Source: Pontibacter populi (GTDB lineage Bacteria; Bacteroidota; Bacteroidia; Cytophagales; Hymenobacteraceae). From it: a stretch of DNA of 64,000 nt. Position numbers and translations under genes: made by a program. The notes beneath the pieces are model-generated. The model did no database searches and was not told the origin of the DNA. It worked only from the letters and a program-made list of their open reading frames with translations. The stretch covers positions 1 through 64,000 of the forward strand of contig NZ_JAHWXQ010000001.1 of the NCBI RefSeq assembly GCF_019336435.1. The letters run 5' to 3'. Shown here one piece after another: positions 27,808-36,230 of this stretch. Numbering within the stretch: position 1 is the stretch's first letter; every line of letters starts with the position of its first letter.

Positions 27808-28062
27808 CTATTTCTTAAACTACACGCCCCAATACTCCCCTGTAAAACAGCAGTTTACAAACTCCTCAGGTTTAATTTTTATAGACTTATCATGTACAGA
27901 AATGCAACTATAACAAGTTAAGGAAAGCATAACTATAACTATACAAGGATTAAATAAAACAGTTGAACCAGACCCGTATATAATCAGTTTATAAGGCTGT
28001 GATAATCTGATTTTTATAGTATTTTAAAAACGCTCTTTTTATATAGAGCAGGAGTACCAGTA

Positions 28063-29133
28063 ATGCAGAACAGACAAGTAAAAGCGTACAGCAATCCGGG
28101 ACAGTTTCTTCTAAATAAGAGCCAAAACCAGGAATCTGCTATTGATAATGATGTTCCGAAAACCAAAAGAATTCCGCCGCTGACTATAAGTTTCGAGCCG
28201 GAGGCCAGGTTTTTAGAGGTTGTGTGGCAGCGACCTGTCAGTAGCAGCGAATATCGCCAGTATATCAGGTTTGTTGGAGTATGTATTGCGGTCCTTCGTG
28301 TAAAGTTTTTACTAACTGACTTCACTAGGATGGGAGACCCTACCTTGGAAGATCAGCAGAATACGAACAGCTTTCTAGAAGAAGTTAAAAAGAAAGCGTT
28401 TCTGACCCGCAGCGCCAGGGTATTGTCCAGAACGGGATCTCAGCAGCGGATGTATGAGGCGGTTGTAAAGAATGGCCCGGTTCTGCCTTATGAGGTGAGG
28501 TTCTTTTTTGAAGCGGATCAGGCAAGAGACTGGCTTTTACAGCCCCCGTTTCCGAAGAATATGCTAAACGGCGCCAAATTACTAATACCCCTGCAAGCCA
28601 GCTTACGGGATTTAAAGAAATATGCAGCGGGCGAGCTTACAGAGCTCCCTTCACAAGATGCTGAAACCGGCAAAACTGAAACAACTGCTCTACCTAAAGC
28701 TGATTCGCAGGTTACGCGCTGCCAGACGGATTTTGTAACTATAATAATAAATAAAAACACCAGATTACTACAGCTACGCTGGCTCCGCAGGGTAAGCAGC
28801 CGCGAATACCGGTTTGCGGTTTTAAAAACGGCCCGCGCTGTCGTTAACAATAACATACAAACAGTATTGGTCAATAACCAGCAGCTGGGCATTATTAACC
28901 TCGAAGATCAGGCTTGGGCAGTAGCCGTTACGGTATCTGTACTAAAAAAGAACCCGGTAAAGCGCTTAGCTATCATTTCGGCACCGGATGTGATGCAGCA
29001 AATCGCCAGCGAAAACATGAACAGTCGGGTGAAGAAACAACTTTACCCGCAAGCTATACAATATTTTCTGACAGAAGATGAAGCCATCGAGTGGCTCAGC
29101 CTGGCACAGAATAATCTACAGGCAACTACATGA
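28063..29133 (+). CDS. Protein with two tandem STAS/SEC14-like domains
   Basis: The protein has 356 aa, with no signal peptide or membrane helix, so it is likely cytoplasmic. Residues about 45-175 and about 225-350 repeat one pattern: a beta-strand start (ISFEPEARFLEVVWQRPVSS and IIINKNTRLLQLRWLRRVSS), then EYR, a strand (KFLLTDFT / QTVLVNNQ), an acidic 'LEDQ' segment and a closing helix with 'EAIEWL'-type ending. This resembles the STAS-like proteins annotated in Hymenobacteraceae, but I assign it by pattern only. The stop overlaps the start of the next gene (ATGA), so translation is coupled to a third copy of the domain. Function unknown; a protein-protein or signalling role is a guess. Confidence 0.7.
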   Translation: MQNRQVKAYSNPGQFLLNKSQNQESAIDNDVPKTKRIPPLTISFEPEARFLEVVWQRPVSSSEYRQYIRFVGVCIAVLRVKFLLTDFTRMGDPTLEDQQNTNSFLEEVKKKAFLTRSARVLSRTGSQQRMYEAVVKNGPVLPYEVRFFFEADQARDWLLQPPFPKNMLNGAKLLIPLQASLRDLKKYAAGELTELPSQDAETGKTETTALPKADSQVTRCQTDFVTIIINKNTRLLQLRWLRRVSSREYRFAVLKTARAVVNNNIQTVLVNNQQLGIINLEDQAWAVAVTVSVLKKNPVKRLAIISAPDVMQQIASENMNSRVKKQLYPQAIQYFLTEDEAIEWLSLAQNNLQATT

Positions 29134-29597
29134 CAGGAACATACACAACAGAACCAATAAGCTTACAGCTTAACACCCTATACCAGGACGAGTACATTAT
29201 CATTCAGCTGGACAAACAGTTAAAATTCGTTTATGTGGAGTGGCTGCAGCACCCATCGAGCGAGATATTCAGGCAGAATTTTAAAAAAGCTATTGAGGCT
29301 TGTATCGATAACAATTGCCAATACTGGTTAAGTGACGCGCGTGCTTTACATTACGTGGAGTTTGCAGATCAGAACTGGATGCTGGAGCTTATTTATCCCC
29401 TATTACCCAAATCGAACCTACTCAAATTTGCGCGGGTAAACACCCTGGAAAGTATTGCCCTGATGGATGTAGCCCGCGTCTGTACGATACTGGAGCAGTT
29501 CCCGGAATTTAAGTTAAAGACACAGCTGGAAGTTTTCAATTTTAAAGCAGCTGCCCTGGACTGGATGTTTGATGGCAGACTAACTACCGAACTATAG
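29130..29597 (+). CDS. Single STAS/SEC14-like domain protein
   Basis: The protein has 155 aa and overlaps the upstream gene by four bases (ATGA), indicating a two-gene operon with coupled translation. The domain follows the same order as its neighbour: IIQLDKQLKFVYVEWLQHPS, a helix, CQYWLSDARALHYVEFADQNW, another helix and AAALDWMF at the end. The last codons are CTA TAG, so the stop lies inside an exact AACTATAGTT. A strong bidirectional terminator follows. Function unknown. Confidence 0.7.
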   Translation: MTGTYTTEPISLQLNTLYQDEYIIIQLDKQLKFVYVEWLQHPSSEIFRQNFKKAIEACIDNNCQYWLSDARALHYVEFADQNWMLELIYPLLPKSNLLKFARVNTLESIALMDVARVCTILEQFPEFKLKTQLEVFNFKAAALDWMFDGRLTTEL

Positions 29598-29614
29598 TTG
29601 GCGGACATCAAACA

Positions 29615-29654
29615 AAAAAGAACCACTCAGGCACACGCCTGAGTGGTTCTTTTT
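29615..29654. terminator. Bidirectional terminator between convergent genes
   Basis: An 18-bp stem (AAAAAGAACCACTCAGGC with its complement at 29637-29654) has a four-base loop and A/T runs on both sides. It serves the STAS-like genes and the convergent NhaC-type gene. Confidence 0.92.
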
Positions 29655-29683
29655 ATATAAATCTTGTTGGAGTGAGAAGTTGC

Positions 29684-31030
29684 TTAAGCTGCAACCGCTT
29701 TGGGAGCTGGTATAGTTGCAGGCTTATTCTGAAAGAACTTATCTACTAATGGCGTAACTATAGCAAGCACGGTAAAGAACAACAGCAGGTACAGGTACCA
29801 GGCATACGTCAGCACCTCCAAGTATGAAATCTTACCTTTTGTAAAACTCAGCATAATAAGTATCTGGGCTCCGTAGGGCAGCAAACCCTGTACAATGCAG
29901 GCAAAAATATCCAGTATAGCGGCAGTTTTACGTTTATCGATGTGGTAGCGCTGGCTTATGTCTTTTGCCACTGGCCCCGTTACAACTATAGATACCGTGT
30001 TATTGGCAATAGCACTATTTACGCCACTTACCAGCAGCCCAACGCCTAACTGCGACGAACGATACCCGCTGATAAACTTGTTTGCCTTATTCAGCAGGAA
30101 CTGAATGCCACCTGCCTGTCGTACCATTTCGGCCAGTCCGCCGGTCAGCATCGAGAGCAGGAAGATCTCCGTCATGCTGGTGAAACCCTCGTATATTTTT
30201 TTGCTGAACAGAAGCACATCCAGGTCACCGCCAATTATACCAACCGCACCTGAAGCAACTATACCGGCAATCAGCGCTACAAACACGTTTATCCCATACA
30301 TCGCCAGGAAAAGTACCAGCAGGTAAGGCACAATTTTAATGAACTCTATTTCCTGCGCTACAGGTAAAACTGCCTGGGCAGGATCGGTCTGAAAACCGGC
30401 AAACAGCAACATCCCAATTGTAAGCAAAGCGGCAGGTCCGGCAATCAGGAAGTTCACTTTAAACTTATCCTTCATTTCACATTCCTGCGTCTGGGTAGCG
30501 GCTATAGTTGTATCAGATATAAAAGAAAGGTTATCGCCGAACATGGAACCGCCCAGTAATGCTCCCAGCATGAGTGGCATCGGGGAATTACTTTGCTCGG
30601 CCAGTCCCACTACAATCGGCCCAAGTGCAACTATAGCTCCCACCGAAGTACCCGTAGCCGTAGACAGGAAAGCCGCCAGCAAAAATACTCCTAAGGCCAG
30701 GTATTGCACCGGAATGTAAGTTAAGCCTAAGTTAACCGTAGCATCAACGCCGCCAATTGCCTGCGATACGACCGCAAAAGCGCCGGCCAGCAAATAAATA
30801 ATACACATGGTAACGATCTGGGAATCGCCGCAACCACGGATGAGGGCATCTACTTTTGCATTTATGCTACCTTTTAAAAGCAAAAAAGCTGCAATTATGC
30901 CGCATATAACCGCCACCGGCGAGGGCAAGGCATAAAAGTCGTTGAGCACTATACCGGCGCCAAGAAAAATCAGCACGAATACTAAAAAAGGAACCAGTGC
31001 AGTTCCGCCTGTCTTTTGAATCTGATCCAT
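29684..31030 (-). CDS. NhaC-family transporter, candidate methionine importer (MetT-type)
   Basis: The protein has 448 aa with about 11-12 hydrophobic segments. The region ATGTSVGAIVALGPIVVG and GGSMFGDNLSFISDTTIAA is diagnostic of the NhaC antiporter family, with acidic and polar residues in the middle of the membrane. Sequence alone would suggest Na+/H+ antiport. However, the leader carries a SAM-I (S-box) riboswitch about 260 bp upstream on the same strand. NhaC-superfamily members under S-box or MetJ control (MetT) are known as predicted methionine transporters. I therefore infer Na+-linked methionine uptake, repressed when S-adenosylmethionine is plentiful. It is monocistronic and ends at a bidirectional terminator. 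Confidence 0.88.
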   Translation of the reverse strand: MDQIQKTGGTALVPFLVFVLIFLGAGIVLNDFYALPSPVAVICGIIAAFLLLKGSINAKVDALIRGCGDSQIVTMCIIYLLAGAFAVVSQAIGGVDATVNLGLTYIPVQYLALGVFLLAAFLSTATGTSVGAIVALGPIVVGLAEQSNSPMPLMLGALLGGSMFGDNLSFISDTTIAATQTQECEMKDKFKVNFLIAGPAALLTIGMLLFAGFQTDPAQAVLPVAQEIEFIKIVPYLLVLFLAMYGINVFVALIAGIVASGAVGIIGGDLDVLLFSKKIYEGFTSMTEIFLLSMLTGGLAEMVRQAGGIQFLLNKANKFISGYRSSQLGVGLLVSGVNSAIANNTVSIVVTGPVAKDISQRYHIDKRKTAAILDIFACIVQGLLPYGAQILIMLSFTKGKISYLEVLTYAWYLYLLLFFTVLAIVTPLVDKFFQNKPATIPAPKAVAA

Positions 31031-31288
31031 ATAAAATTAAATCCTGATAGAAATGCGCACTAAAGTCTACAGTAAACACTACCGTGAACTACAGATGCAG
31101 TTGAAATAAAAGAAATGAGTTGAAAAGTTTAAGTCGCAGCCGGCAACCTTACAGGTAAAACGACTGGCAGTAAAAGAGGGATTAGCTACAACAGCAACAC
31201 CCGCACATGGTAGCAACAGGCGTTGCTATACAAGACAAACTGGCGTCAAAAAGTACTGTAGAATGGTGTTGTAAGTGCATGAGTAATA
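31031..31288 (-). other. Leader between the SAM riboswitch and the NhaC-type gene
   Basis: About 260 bp without an ORF. It contains a 7-bp hairpin TAGCAAC/GTTGCTA at 31211-31228 but no clear intrinsic terminator with a T run, so the expression platform is not obvious. Confidence 0.4.
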
Positions 31289-31402
31289 ATTTATAGTTCC
31301 CAAAACTGGGCAGGAGTTAGCACCATTTCAATTTTACTGACGGTTGCTAGAGGTTCACGGAGCCTGCTCTCTCCCCTCTTCTTTATAAATCTTGATAAAG
31401 AT
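31289..31402 (-). ncRNA. SAM-I (S-box) riboswitch
   Basis: Read on the minus strand, conserved S-box segments appear in the right order and spacing: TTTATCAAGA (P1 and the ATCAAGA signature), GAGGGGAGAGAGCAGGCTCC (P2/P3 region), GTGAACCTCTAGCAACC (the TGA and GCAACC signatures), then GGTGCTAACTCCTGCCC (the P3-P4 junction signature). The 3' side contains ATAAA that can close P1 with TTTAT. It is oriented toward the NhaC-family gene with no other gene between. The first gene on the other strand, DUF72, diverges. Boundaries are approximate. Confidence 0.87.
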
Positions 31403-31570
31403 GCTGCAAAGGTAAGGCCATCGTCTTAAAAATTGCAACTTTTAAGTAAGAAACATCTTCCGGACTTTGTTACGCAACAGCATTAGTGCCCGATTGTTTT
31501 ACAGGTTTGCACTAAACAAAGATGAACAGCCTTGCGCCACAGCCGTACGTACCTGCAACAACTATACACT

Positions 31571-32317
31571 ATGGAGCAGATACCGAACTTACATATAGGT
31601 ACATCCGGCTGGAGCTACCGCTGGATGGAAGTACTTTACCCACCCGAGCTAAAATCGGCGGACAGGCTTGCTTATTATGCTACGCACTTTAACTGTACTG
31701 AAATAAACAGCAGCTTTTACCACTTTACCATGGCCAAAACCGTGGAAAAATGGCTGGCCACCACACCTACTTATTTCAAATTCGCCCCCAAGCTAAACCA
31801 GGAAATAACCCACAAGCGCAAATTTGTTGATGTGGAAGCACCGCTGGATAAATTTATGGCAAGCTATAATCTGATGGGCGAACGCCTGGGGCCGGTACTG
31901 GTACAAATTGCAGGCAGTTTCCGGTTCGACAGGCCAACGGCAGAAGATTTTTACAGGTTGCTGCGCGATAAATACCCTGAGCAGCCATTTGCCCTGGAAG
32001 CCCGCCATGTGTCGTGGTTTACTGATGAGTCGGTGGAGTTACTGCGCGATTATGACATTACCACCGTTATTGCCAGCGCCGGGAAGCGCTTCCCGGGCAC
32101 CGAAGTTACCACGACCGATATTGCCTACCTGCGCCTGCACGGCGATGAAAGAATGTATTCCTCTGCTTACTCCGACGAAAAACTGGAACGCTACGCCTAT
32201 ATGGTAAAAGATTGGCTGGAGGATGAAAAACAGGTCTGGGTATTCTTTAATAATACCATTTTAGGTAACGCCGTGCTCGATGCCCGTAAACTATACGACA
32301 TGGTCAAAAATCTGTAG
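31571..32317 (+). CDS. DUF72 domain protein
   Basis: I start at ATG 31571 (MEQIPNLHIGTSGWSY), 248 aa. An in-frame TTG at 31532 would add 13 unlikely residues. LHIGTSGWSYRWMEVLYPPEL, then NCTEINSSFYHF and FKFAPKLNQEITHKRK, are the hallmarks of the DUF72 (YecE-like) TIM-barrel family. The family is widespread and cytoplasmic, and its biochemical function is unknown. It is followed 114 bp later by the cyanophycinase gene in the same direction, so the two could form an operon. Confidence 0.9.
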   Translation: MEQIPNLHIGTSGWSYRWMEVLYPPELKSADRLAYYATHFNCTEINSSFYHFTMAKTVEKWLATTPTYFKFAPKLNQEITHKRKFVDVEAPLDKFMASYNLMGERLGPVLVQIAGSFRFDRPTAEDFYRLLRDKYPEQPFALEARHVSWFTDESVELLRDYDITTVIASAGKRFPGTEVTTTDIAYLRLHGDERMYSSAYSDEKLERYAYMVKDWLEDEKQVWVFFNNTILGNAVLDARKLYDMVKNL

Positions 32318-32431
32318 TTAACTTCTGAGAAAAGTAACTTCCCGGGTTGCAGTAACATCTAACGTATAACGTAAAAGCCTTTGGAACACCATGCATATAT
32401 AAACGCGTAAACAGTGAAGTGATAACAACTT

Positions 32432-33283
32432 ATGAAGATCCCGAAAGGTAAAATTGTAGCTATTGGCGGCAACGAAGATAAAGGAACCTTGCCAGTGCGG
32501 GTAAAAGCAAATCAGTTCAAGCAACAACACCAGTTCGACCATGGCATTTTGAAACGGATACATGATGAACTGCATGGCCTTGGCACGCGCATAGAAGTGG
32601 TAACTACAGCAACATCAACTCCTGAAGTTGCAGGTAAGATTTATACAGATGCGTTTTTAATGCTGGGTTGCGATAACGTCGGCGTTTTACCAATACAATG
32701 CCCTCAAGATGCCAACCGGCCCGATTACCTGGAACGCCTAATGCACACAGATGCGGTCATGTTTACGGGAGGAGATCAGCAGCGCATTACCGCTGCGTTT
32801 CAGGGTTCGGAAGCACTGAACATTATCAAAACGCGTTACCTGCACGAAGACAAATTCCTGATATCGGGTACCAGCGCCGGCGCCATGGCTTTGTCGGGAA
32901 TAATGATAAATGGGTATGTCGAAACCACGCCACTACTCAAAGGCATGGTAGAACTCACCTCCGGACTGGATATACTGGATAAGATCATCATTGACACCCA
33001 CTTTGTAAACCGACGGCGCATACCCCGCCTGGTAGAGGCAATCGCCAGCAACCCTACCCATATCGGCATCGGCCTCGGCGAAGACACCGGAATCCTGATA
33101 ACAGGAAACGACTTTATAGAAACCATCGGTTCCGGACTTGTAATTGTTATTGACGGTCGAAAACTGGTGGCGAATAACTATGAATCCATAGGAACAGGTG
33201 AGGCACTCTGCGTCGAGAATCTGATCATGCATATCCTGCCCAGGGGCAGATCGTACCATATTACTTCCGGTAAATTTGTTTAA
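32432..33283 (+). CDS. cphB: Cyanophycinase (peptidase S51)
   Basis: The protein has 283 aa, close to the length of known cytoplasmic cyanophycinases, and has no signal peptide. IVAIGGNEDK, FTGGDQQRI and the nucleophile motif ISGTSAGAM (Ser148) identify the S51 family. IIIDTHFVNRRR and LGIGLGEDTG-like GIGLGEDTG further support cyanophycinase rather than Asp-dipeptidase PepE. It cleaves multi-L-arginyl-poly-L-aspartate to beta-Asp-Arg dipeptides. No cyanophycin synthetase or isoaspartyl dipeptidase gene lies in this window, so it may act on its own store encoded elsewhere, or on another beta-Asp peptide. Confidence 0.9.
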   Translation: MKIPKGKIVAIGGNEDKGTLPVRVKANQFKQQHQFDHGILKRIHDELHGLGTRIEVVTTATSTPEVAGKIYTDAFLMLGCDNVGVLPIQCPQDANRPDYLERLMHTDAVMFTGGDQQRITAAFQGSEALNIIKTRYLHEDKFLISGTSAGAMALSGIMINGYVETTPLLKGMVELTSGLDILDKIIIDTHFVNRRRIPRLVEAIASNPTHIGIGLGEDTGILITGNDFIETIGSGLVIVIDGRKLVANNYESIGTGEALCVENLIMHILPRGRSYHITSGKFV

Positions 33284-33420
33284 GTGAAAATTGCCGTCTT
33301 CGGGAACACTTCAGGGTAATCTAGTGTGGGGAGAGTCTTCTGTAGTTGAGTTTTAAATTTATAGTTGCTGGATTAACCTGCCCTAAATTACCTTACCCCA
33401 GCCCTCTCCTAAAAACAGGA

Positions 33421-34160
33421 GAGGGAGTTTTTGTTATAGCTAATGGCTACAGTTTTATAGTTCGTATTGCTGGCGCGGGTTTGCAACCCGTGTCTTATTA
33501 TGGTGTTGAGTTTGTAACTCAACTGGCCCGGCAGGCATTGTCTGAATCAGGATTTACAGGATTAACGGATTTTCAGGATTGGATTTTTACTGCTATAGTT
33601 TTATAGTTATGGTTTTATAGCTGGAGTTTTAACCCACCCCTGCCCCTCCCAAGAGGGGAATTTCTGTTGTTGTTATAGTTGACTTATAGTGTTTTAGTTG
33701 CGGTTTGTCATCCACTTGCCCCTTCAAAGGGGGACAAATCTGCAACTTCTCTAATTTGAGCTACAATTCTATAGTTACAGCCTACGAGCAGGACAGGTTT
33801 ACCTGTCCCTATAAAACTATAGCCACGATCAATCTCGAAGCGAGCAGGTTCAAGCTATAAATAAAAGCAACTATGCGAAACGTATCAGTCTTTGGGTTGA
33901 GCGCCTTTGATTTATTGCGGTGCCGCCAGGCAGCCCGAGGCACGAGGGAAGCAAGAAAGCAGCAGCGCGATGCCCGAAGACGGGGCCTCCTGGCCGTGAG
34001 GGCACCAAAGCCAACTATAGAACAGTAGGTGAGTAAAGCTCCCAGGATTGATAGTGATTTGGAAGGAAGGCTTGGTTGGAGTGAGTAAGCCTCCCGAACT
34101 ATAAGCCGAGATAGATTTCTCTCTGCGATCGAAATGACAAAAGAGAGGAACTATAGAACA
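33421..34160. repeat. Modular non-coding repeat block, copy B (inverted relative to copy A)
   Basis: Read in reverse complement, this stretch is colinear with 25801-26590. It carries the ATTTCGA...AGAGAGAAATCTATCTC, CTGGGAGCTTTACT, TTGGCTTTGGTGCCCTCACG, GGCGCTCAACCCAAAGACTG, GGACAGGTAAACCTGTCC, TCCCCTCTTGGGAGGGGCAG, GAGTTACAAACTC and CGGGTTGCAAACCCG modules. The AAAATCC...GATTCAGACAA module has changed place. The spacers have diverged while the modules are nearly identical. The flanks (33284-33420, 34161-34291) contain no gene, and a further hairpin, CCCTCTCCT/AGGAGAGGG, lies at 33402-33426. Confidence 0.85.
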
Positions 34161-34291
34161 TATAAAGTCCTTCGGCTGGAGCTTGAAACACCCTGAGTAA
34201 AGCAACATCTAAAATTTTACCATCTTACCCTCACAGACAAATGAGTTCTTAAAAAAATAGATTATCTTGAACAGAATTATCTATCCTTTTT

Positions 34292-35584
34292 ATGTCTGTA
34301 AAAACTGAACCTATGATGTCTCAGGAGTTAGAGAAACGTAATGATTTCCGTGCCATCCTGATCATTGGAGTCCTTTTCTTTATTTTCGGCTCCGTTACCT
34401 GGCTCAACTCGGTGCTCATCCCCTATCTCAAGATAGCCTGCGAACTCACCAACTTCGAATCGTATTTCGTGACATTTGCCTTTTATATCTCTTACCTGGT
34501 GATGGCCATTCCGTCGGCGTGGGTGTTAAAAGTTACAGGTTTTAAAAAGGGTATGGCTGCCGGTCTGGCTGTAATGGCACTTGGTGCGCTGATTTTTATT
34601 CCCGCCGCGCTCAACAGAACGTACTCCCTTTTCCTGATCGGCTTATTTGTGCAGGGGACAGGACTTGCCTTGTTACAGACAGCCTCCAACCCATACATTA
34701 CCATCCTGGGCCCTGCCGAAAGTGCGGCCAAACGCATCAGTATCATGGGTATCTGCAGCAAAGTAGGCGGTATTCTGGCACCGATTGCGTTAGGTTTTAT
34801 CGTTTTCTCTGATCCCGAAGCGCTGGATGCCCTGGTAAAACAGCTCGGTAGCATGGACCCGATCCAGAAAGCACTGGAACTGGATGCAGTTGCTCACCGT
34901 GTGATAACACCTTATGTCATTGTGGCTTCTGCCCTCGCGGTATTAGCTGTACTGGTGCTGCTTTCGTCGTTGCCTGAAGTGGATACCGACCAGGAAGATG
35001 AAGCCGTAGCTACTGCCAACACTTCAAAAACAAGCATTTTACAGTTCCCGCACCTGCTGCTGGGCGTACTGGCCATTTTCCTGTATGTAGGCGTAGAGGT
35101 TCTCTCTGTTGATACCATTATCAGTTATGGTGTGGAGCAGGGCTTTTCGCTGGAAGATGCCAAGTTCTTCTTCTCCTTTACGCTAGGAGCTATGCTGGTT
35201 GGTTACCTTATCGGCATCGTTACCATCCCTAAAATTTTGAAGCAGGACGTTGCCCTGCAGATTTCAGCGGTGCTGGGTGTGGTTTTCTCTATTGCCGCGA
35301 TATTAACTGATGGTTACGTTTCGGTGTTATTTATTGCATTGCTAGGACTGGCTAACTCGTTGATGTGGCCTGCCATTTGGCCGCTGGCTATTGCCGGGTT
35401 GGGCCGTTTTACCAAAATCGGTTCGTCGCTCCTGATAATGGGTATTGCCGGTGGCGCTATTATTCCGCTGGTGTATGGCCGCCTTACCGATATGGCTAAT
35501 GCGCAGCAGGCTTACTGGATCATGGTGCCATGTTACTTGTTCATCTGGTTCTTCTCTACCAAAGGCCACAGAATCAGAAAGTAA
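34292..35584 (+). CDS. Sugar MFS transporter (FucP/GluP-like), second copy
   Basis: The protein has 430 aa and 12 predicted helices. FFIFGSVTWLNSVLIPYLK and LLQTASNPYITILGPAESAAKRISIMG place it in the glucose/galactose-fucose permease branch, distinct from the 24263-25690 protein (no long C-terminal extension, different first helices). The likely role is proton-coupled monosaccharide uptake across the inner membrane. It is monocistronic and bounded by repeat block B upstream and a terminator downstream. Confidence 0.9.
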   Translation: MSVKTEPMMSQELEKRNDFRAILIIGVLFFIFGSVTWLNSVLIPYLKIACELTNFESYFVTFAFYISYLVMAIPSAWVLKVTGFKKGMAAGLAVMALGALIFIPAALNRTYSLFLIGLFVQGTGLALLQTASNPYITILGPAESAAKRISIMGICSKVGGILAPIALGFIVFSDPEALDALVKQLGSMDPIQKALELDAVAHRVITPYVIVASALAVLAVLVLLSSLPEVDTDQEDEAVATANTSKTSILQFPHLLLGVLAIFLYVGVEVLSVDTIISYGVEQGFSLEDAKFFFSFTLGAMLVGYLIGIVTIPKILKQDVALQISAVLGVVFSIAAILTDGYVSVLFIALLGLANSLMWPAIWPLAIAGLGRFTKIGSSLLIMGIAGGAIIPLVYGRLTDMANAQQAYWIMVPCYLFIWFFSTKGHRIRK

Positions 35585-35595
35585 TATCAACTACC

Positions 35596-35645
35596 CTAAC
35601 AGAAAATCCCGCCTGAACTATAGTTTGCGCGGGATTTTCTGTTAG
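35596..35645 (+). terminator. Terminator after the second MFS gene
   Basis: Perfect 17-bp arms (CTAACAGAAAATCCCGC at 35596-35612, complement at 35629-35645). The 16-nt loop contains an exact AACTATAGTT. Confidence 0.88.
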
Positions 35646-35687
35646 ATCAAACTATAGTTTAACTTTAAAACTATACCCTATAAAACG

Positions 35688-36230
35688 ATGAACATCAACA
35701 TTCCCGGTCTCCGCAACTCAGGGCCTGACCACTGGCAAAGCATCTGGGAAGCAAATTACCCTGACCAGTTTTACCGCATCGAACAGGCAAACTGGCAACA
35801 ACCCGATTGCCAGCAATGGACGACACAACTGGAAAAGGAACTTAAAAACTTTAACCTGGAAGACGTGATTCTGATTGGCCATAGTGTAGGCTGCGCAACT
35901 ATAGTTAACTGGCACCACCGGTTTAGCAAACGTATAAAAGGCGCTCTGCTGGTAGCTCCCAGCGATGTGGATGATCCAAACTACCCAAAATATATTACAG
36001 GTTTTAGTCCGTTGCCGCTCCAAAAATTACCCTTCCCGAGTATAGTTGTAGCCAGCACCAACGACCATGTGGTAGCTTATGAGCGGGCAAAATACTTTGC
36101 TGCCTGCTGGGGAAGTGAGTTGGTAACGCTACAAAACGCCGGCCACATAGAAGCTAAATCAGGTTATGGCAACTGGCAGGCCGGGCTTGGACTGGTCAGT
36201 AAATTAAGCGGAGAAACTATATTTGCCTAA
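35688..36230 (+). CDS. RBBP9/YdeN-family serine hydrolase
   Basis: The protein has 180 aa and no signal peptide. The start NINIPGLRNSGPDHWQSIWE is typical of the small RBBP9-like alpha/beta hydrolases. Nucleophile Ser66 lies in LIGHSVG. The acid is the Asp in ASTNDHVV and the base the His in NAGHIEAKSGYG. Physiological substrates of bacterial members are unknown. The stop TAA directly abuts the stop codon of the convergent MBL gene, the two sharing the sequence TAACTATAG, and there is no terminator between them. Confidence 0.9.
   Translation: MNINIPGLRNSGPDHWQSIWEANYPDQFYRIEQANWQQPDCQQWTTQLEKELKNFNLEDVILIGHSVGCATIVNWHHRFSKRIKGALLVAPSDVDDPNYPKYITGFSPLPLQKLPFPSIVVASTNDHVVAYERAKYFAACWGSELVTLQNAGHIEAKSGYGNWQAGLGLVSKLSGETIFA

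Noticed and set aside
31532-31570. TTG start giving a 13-residue extension of the DUF72 protein
   Set aside because: The family begins at the LHIGTSGWSY strand just after ATG 31571, and the extension has no resemblance to the family.
25801-34160. Composite transposon bounded by the two inverted blocks
   Set aside because: Neither block contains a transposase gene, the ends lack target duplications that I can see, and the genes between are ordinary chromosomal types.
33912-34208. 98-codon minus-strand ORF containing FCHFDRREKS
   Set aside because: It lies entirely within repeat block B. The same peptide text arises from an interspersed repeat (ATTTCGATCGCAGAGAGAAAT) and is a known type of spurious ORF in this phylum.
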